Source: Deltaproteobacteria bacterium (GTDB lineage Bacteria; Myxococcota_A; UBA796). Taken from it: a DNA stretch of 7,370 bases. Under the pieces are notes generated by a model. The model made no database searches and was not told the DNA's origin. It saw only the letters and a list, made by a program, of their open reading frames with translations. The stretch spans positions 48,785-56,154 of the forward strand of contig PALY01000002.1 in NCBI GenBank assembly GCA_002707085.1, written 5' to 3'. The translations under genes and the position numbers were made by a program. Positions 6,685 to 7,370 of this stretch are shown piece by piece; position 1 is the stretch's first letter, and each line of letters opens with the position of its first letter.

Positions 6685-7370
6685 GTGATCGTTGATCTGG
6701 TGCGGGCGAGTGTGCCTCCTGGTTCTGTGTTGAAGGTCGATGTTGATCGCGATCACTTGGTGGAGCAGGTGGGCCTTACACTGGCCAGCATGCCCTGGAT
6801 AGAGCGCACGGGTGTGCGGTTTTTATTCTGGTCCTTTGAGTTGGGTTCGCTTCTTTTTAAACGCACACGATTTACGAAGATGTCTCCTGAACGCCAACAA
6901 GCTTGGTTGGTGCGTTTGGCCGAGAGTCAGATTTCAGTGGTGAGATTGGTCGCTCGACTGATCCTGACGGTCGTAAAGCCGGCTCACTTTGCACACAAGC
7001 GGGTGCAAGAACAGGTTCGATTCCCATCGGACCGGTTGGATAATGTAGAGCCATCCAGTCGGCCCGATATACCCAAAGACCGGGTGTTTTGTGGGTTGGA
7101 GCGGGACACGGAAGTTCGGTGCCAGGTTGCAGTCATCGGCTCTGGTGCGGGTGGGGGCGTGATTGCCGCAGAGTTGGCGGAACGCGGAATCGATGTGGTT
7201 ATCATCGAGGCTGGACGATGGTTTGAGCCAGAAGAGTTGGGACGTGAACCCTGTGATGTACTTCGAAAAGTCTATGAAGATGGGGGCACGACGCTCGCTT
7301 GGGGAAGACCATCCATCCCGATTCCTCTGGGCAAATCAGTAGGTGGATCCACAACCATCAATTCAGGTAC
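6685..7370 (+). CDS. GMC-family FAD oxidoreductase, long-chain alcohol oxidase-like, 3' truncated by window
   Basis: The frame is open to the window edge (228 codons from GTG 6685). An N-terminal region of about 150 residues, mostly helical and with a hydrophobic stretch (VRLVARLILTVVKPAHF), precedes the FAD-binding Rossmann motif VAVIGSGAGGGVIAAELAER, whose first Gly is residue 152, and the acidic strand end VVIIEAG. The GMC signature part GKSVGGSTTINSG ends the visible sequence. An N-terminal extension of this size before the GxGxxG is typical of the long-chain fatty alcohol oxidase-like branch (family knowledge), so oxidation of a fatty or sterol-like alcohol is a reasonable guess. The GTG has a fair ribosome binding site (GAGGAA, 6676-6681). 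A CTG at 6640 with a better one (GGAGG, 6630-6634, 5 bases away) would add TATSLWPTEER, which resembles the usual beginning of this N-terminal domain. No in-frame ATG lies upstream; the frame opens after a TAA at 6556-6558. Confidence 0.85.
   Translation, partial: MIVDLVRASVPPGSVLKVDVDRDHLVEQVGLTLASMPWIERTGVRFLFWSFELGSLLFKRTRFTKMSPERQQAWLVRLAESQISVVRLVARLILTVVKPAHFAHKRVQEQVRFPSDRLDNVEPSSRPDIPKDRVFCGLERDTEVRCQVAVIGSGAGGGVIAAELAERGIDVVIIEAGRWFEPEELGREPCDVLRKVYEDGGTTLAWGRPSIPIPLGKSVGGSTTINSG

Noticed and set aside
6984..7205. Minus-strand frames opposite the GMC oxidoreductase (6872-7205)
   Set aside because: They are antisense to the FAD-binding region, whose motif is unmistakable on the plus strand.

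Overview
The window looks like a piece of a Gram-negative, deltaproteobacterium-like chromosome (Myxococcota, Bradymonadales or a related lineage). This placement is inference from gene content: a monofunctional peptidoglycan transglycosylase, a VLCAD-type acyl-CoA dehydrogenase, a GMC oxidoreductase with a long N-terminal extension, and a moderate, slightly GC-biased composition. No rRNA, tRNA, CRISPR array, insertion sequence or phage gene is visible.

Layout: the left end (1-804) is on the minus strand. It holds an M50B-type membrane metalloprotease (82-804) and possibly the first codons of a downstream gene running off the edge (1-74). A divergent intergenic region (805-1097) carries a small inverted repeat and, next to the plus-strand gene, a near-perfect TetR/FadR-type operator (1059-1080) that overlaps a -10-like TACAAT. 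It precedes a 650-residue acyl-CoA dehydrogenase of the very-long-chain type (1098-3050). A strong 13-bp stem-loop (3069-3098) then separates this lipid gene from a two-gene envelope unit: a 740-residue multi-pass membrane protein with GT-C glycosyltransferase-like layout (3123-5345), joined by an ATGA stop/start overlap to a monofunctional transglycosylase of the MtgA type (5342-6250).

The charged C-terminal tail of the transglycosylase is encoded exactly opposite, codon for codon, to the last transmembrane segment of a convergent minus-strand membrane protein (6119-6604). That membrane protein is divergent from a GMC-family FAD oxidoreductase resembling long-chain alcohol oxidases, which runs off the right edge (6685 or 6640 to 7370).

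Two themes emerge. One is fatty-acyl metabolism (acyl-CoA dehydrogenase under a fatty-acid-responsive-looking operator, and a possible fatty alcohol oxidase). The other is envelope building (transglycosylase coupled to a GT-C-like protein). I see no new defence or mobile system. The most unusual signals are the in-register antisense gene overlap, the operator over the dehydrogenase promoter, and the coupling of an uncharacterised GT-C-like protein to mtgA.
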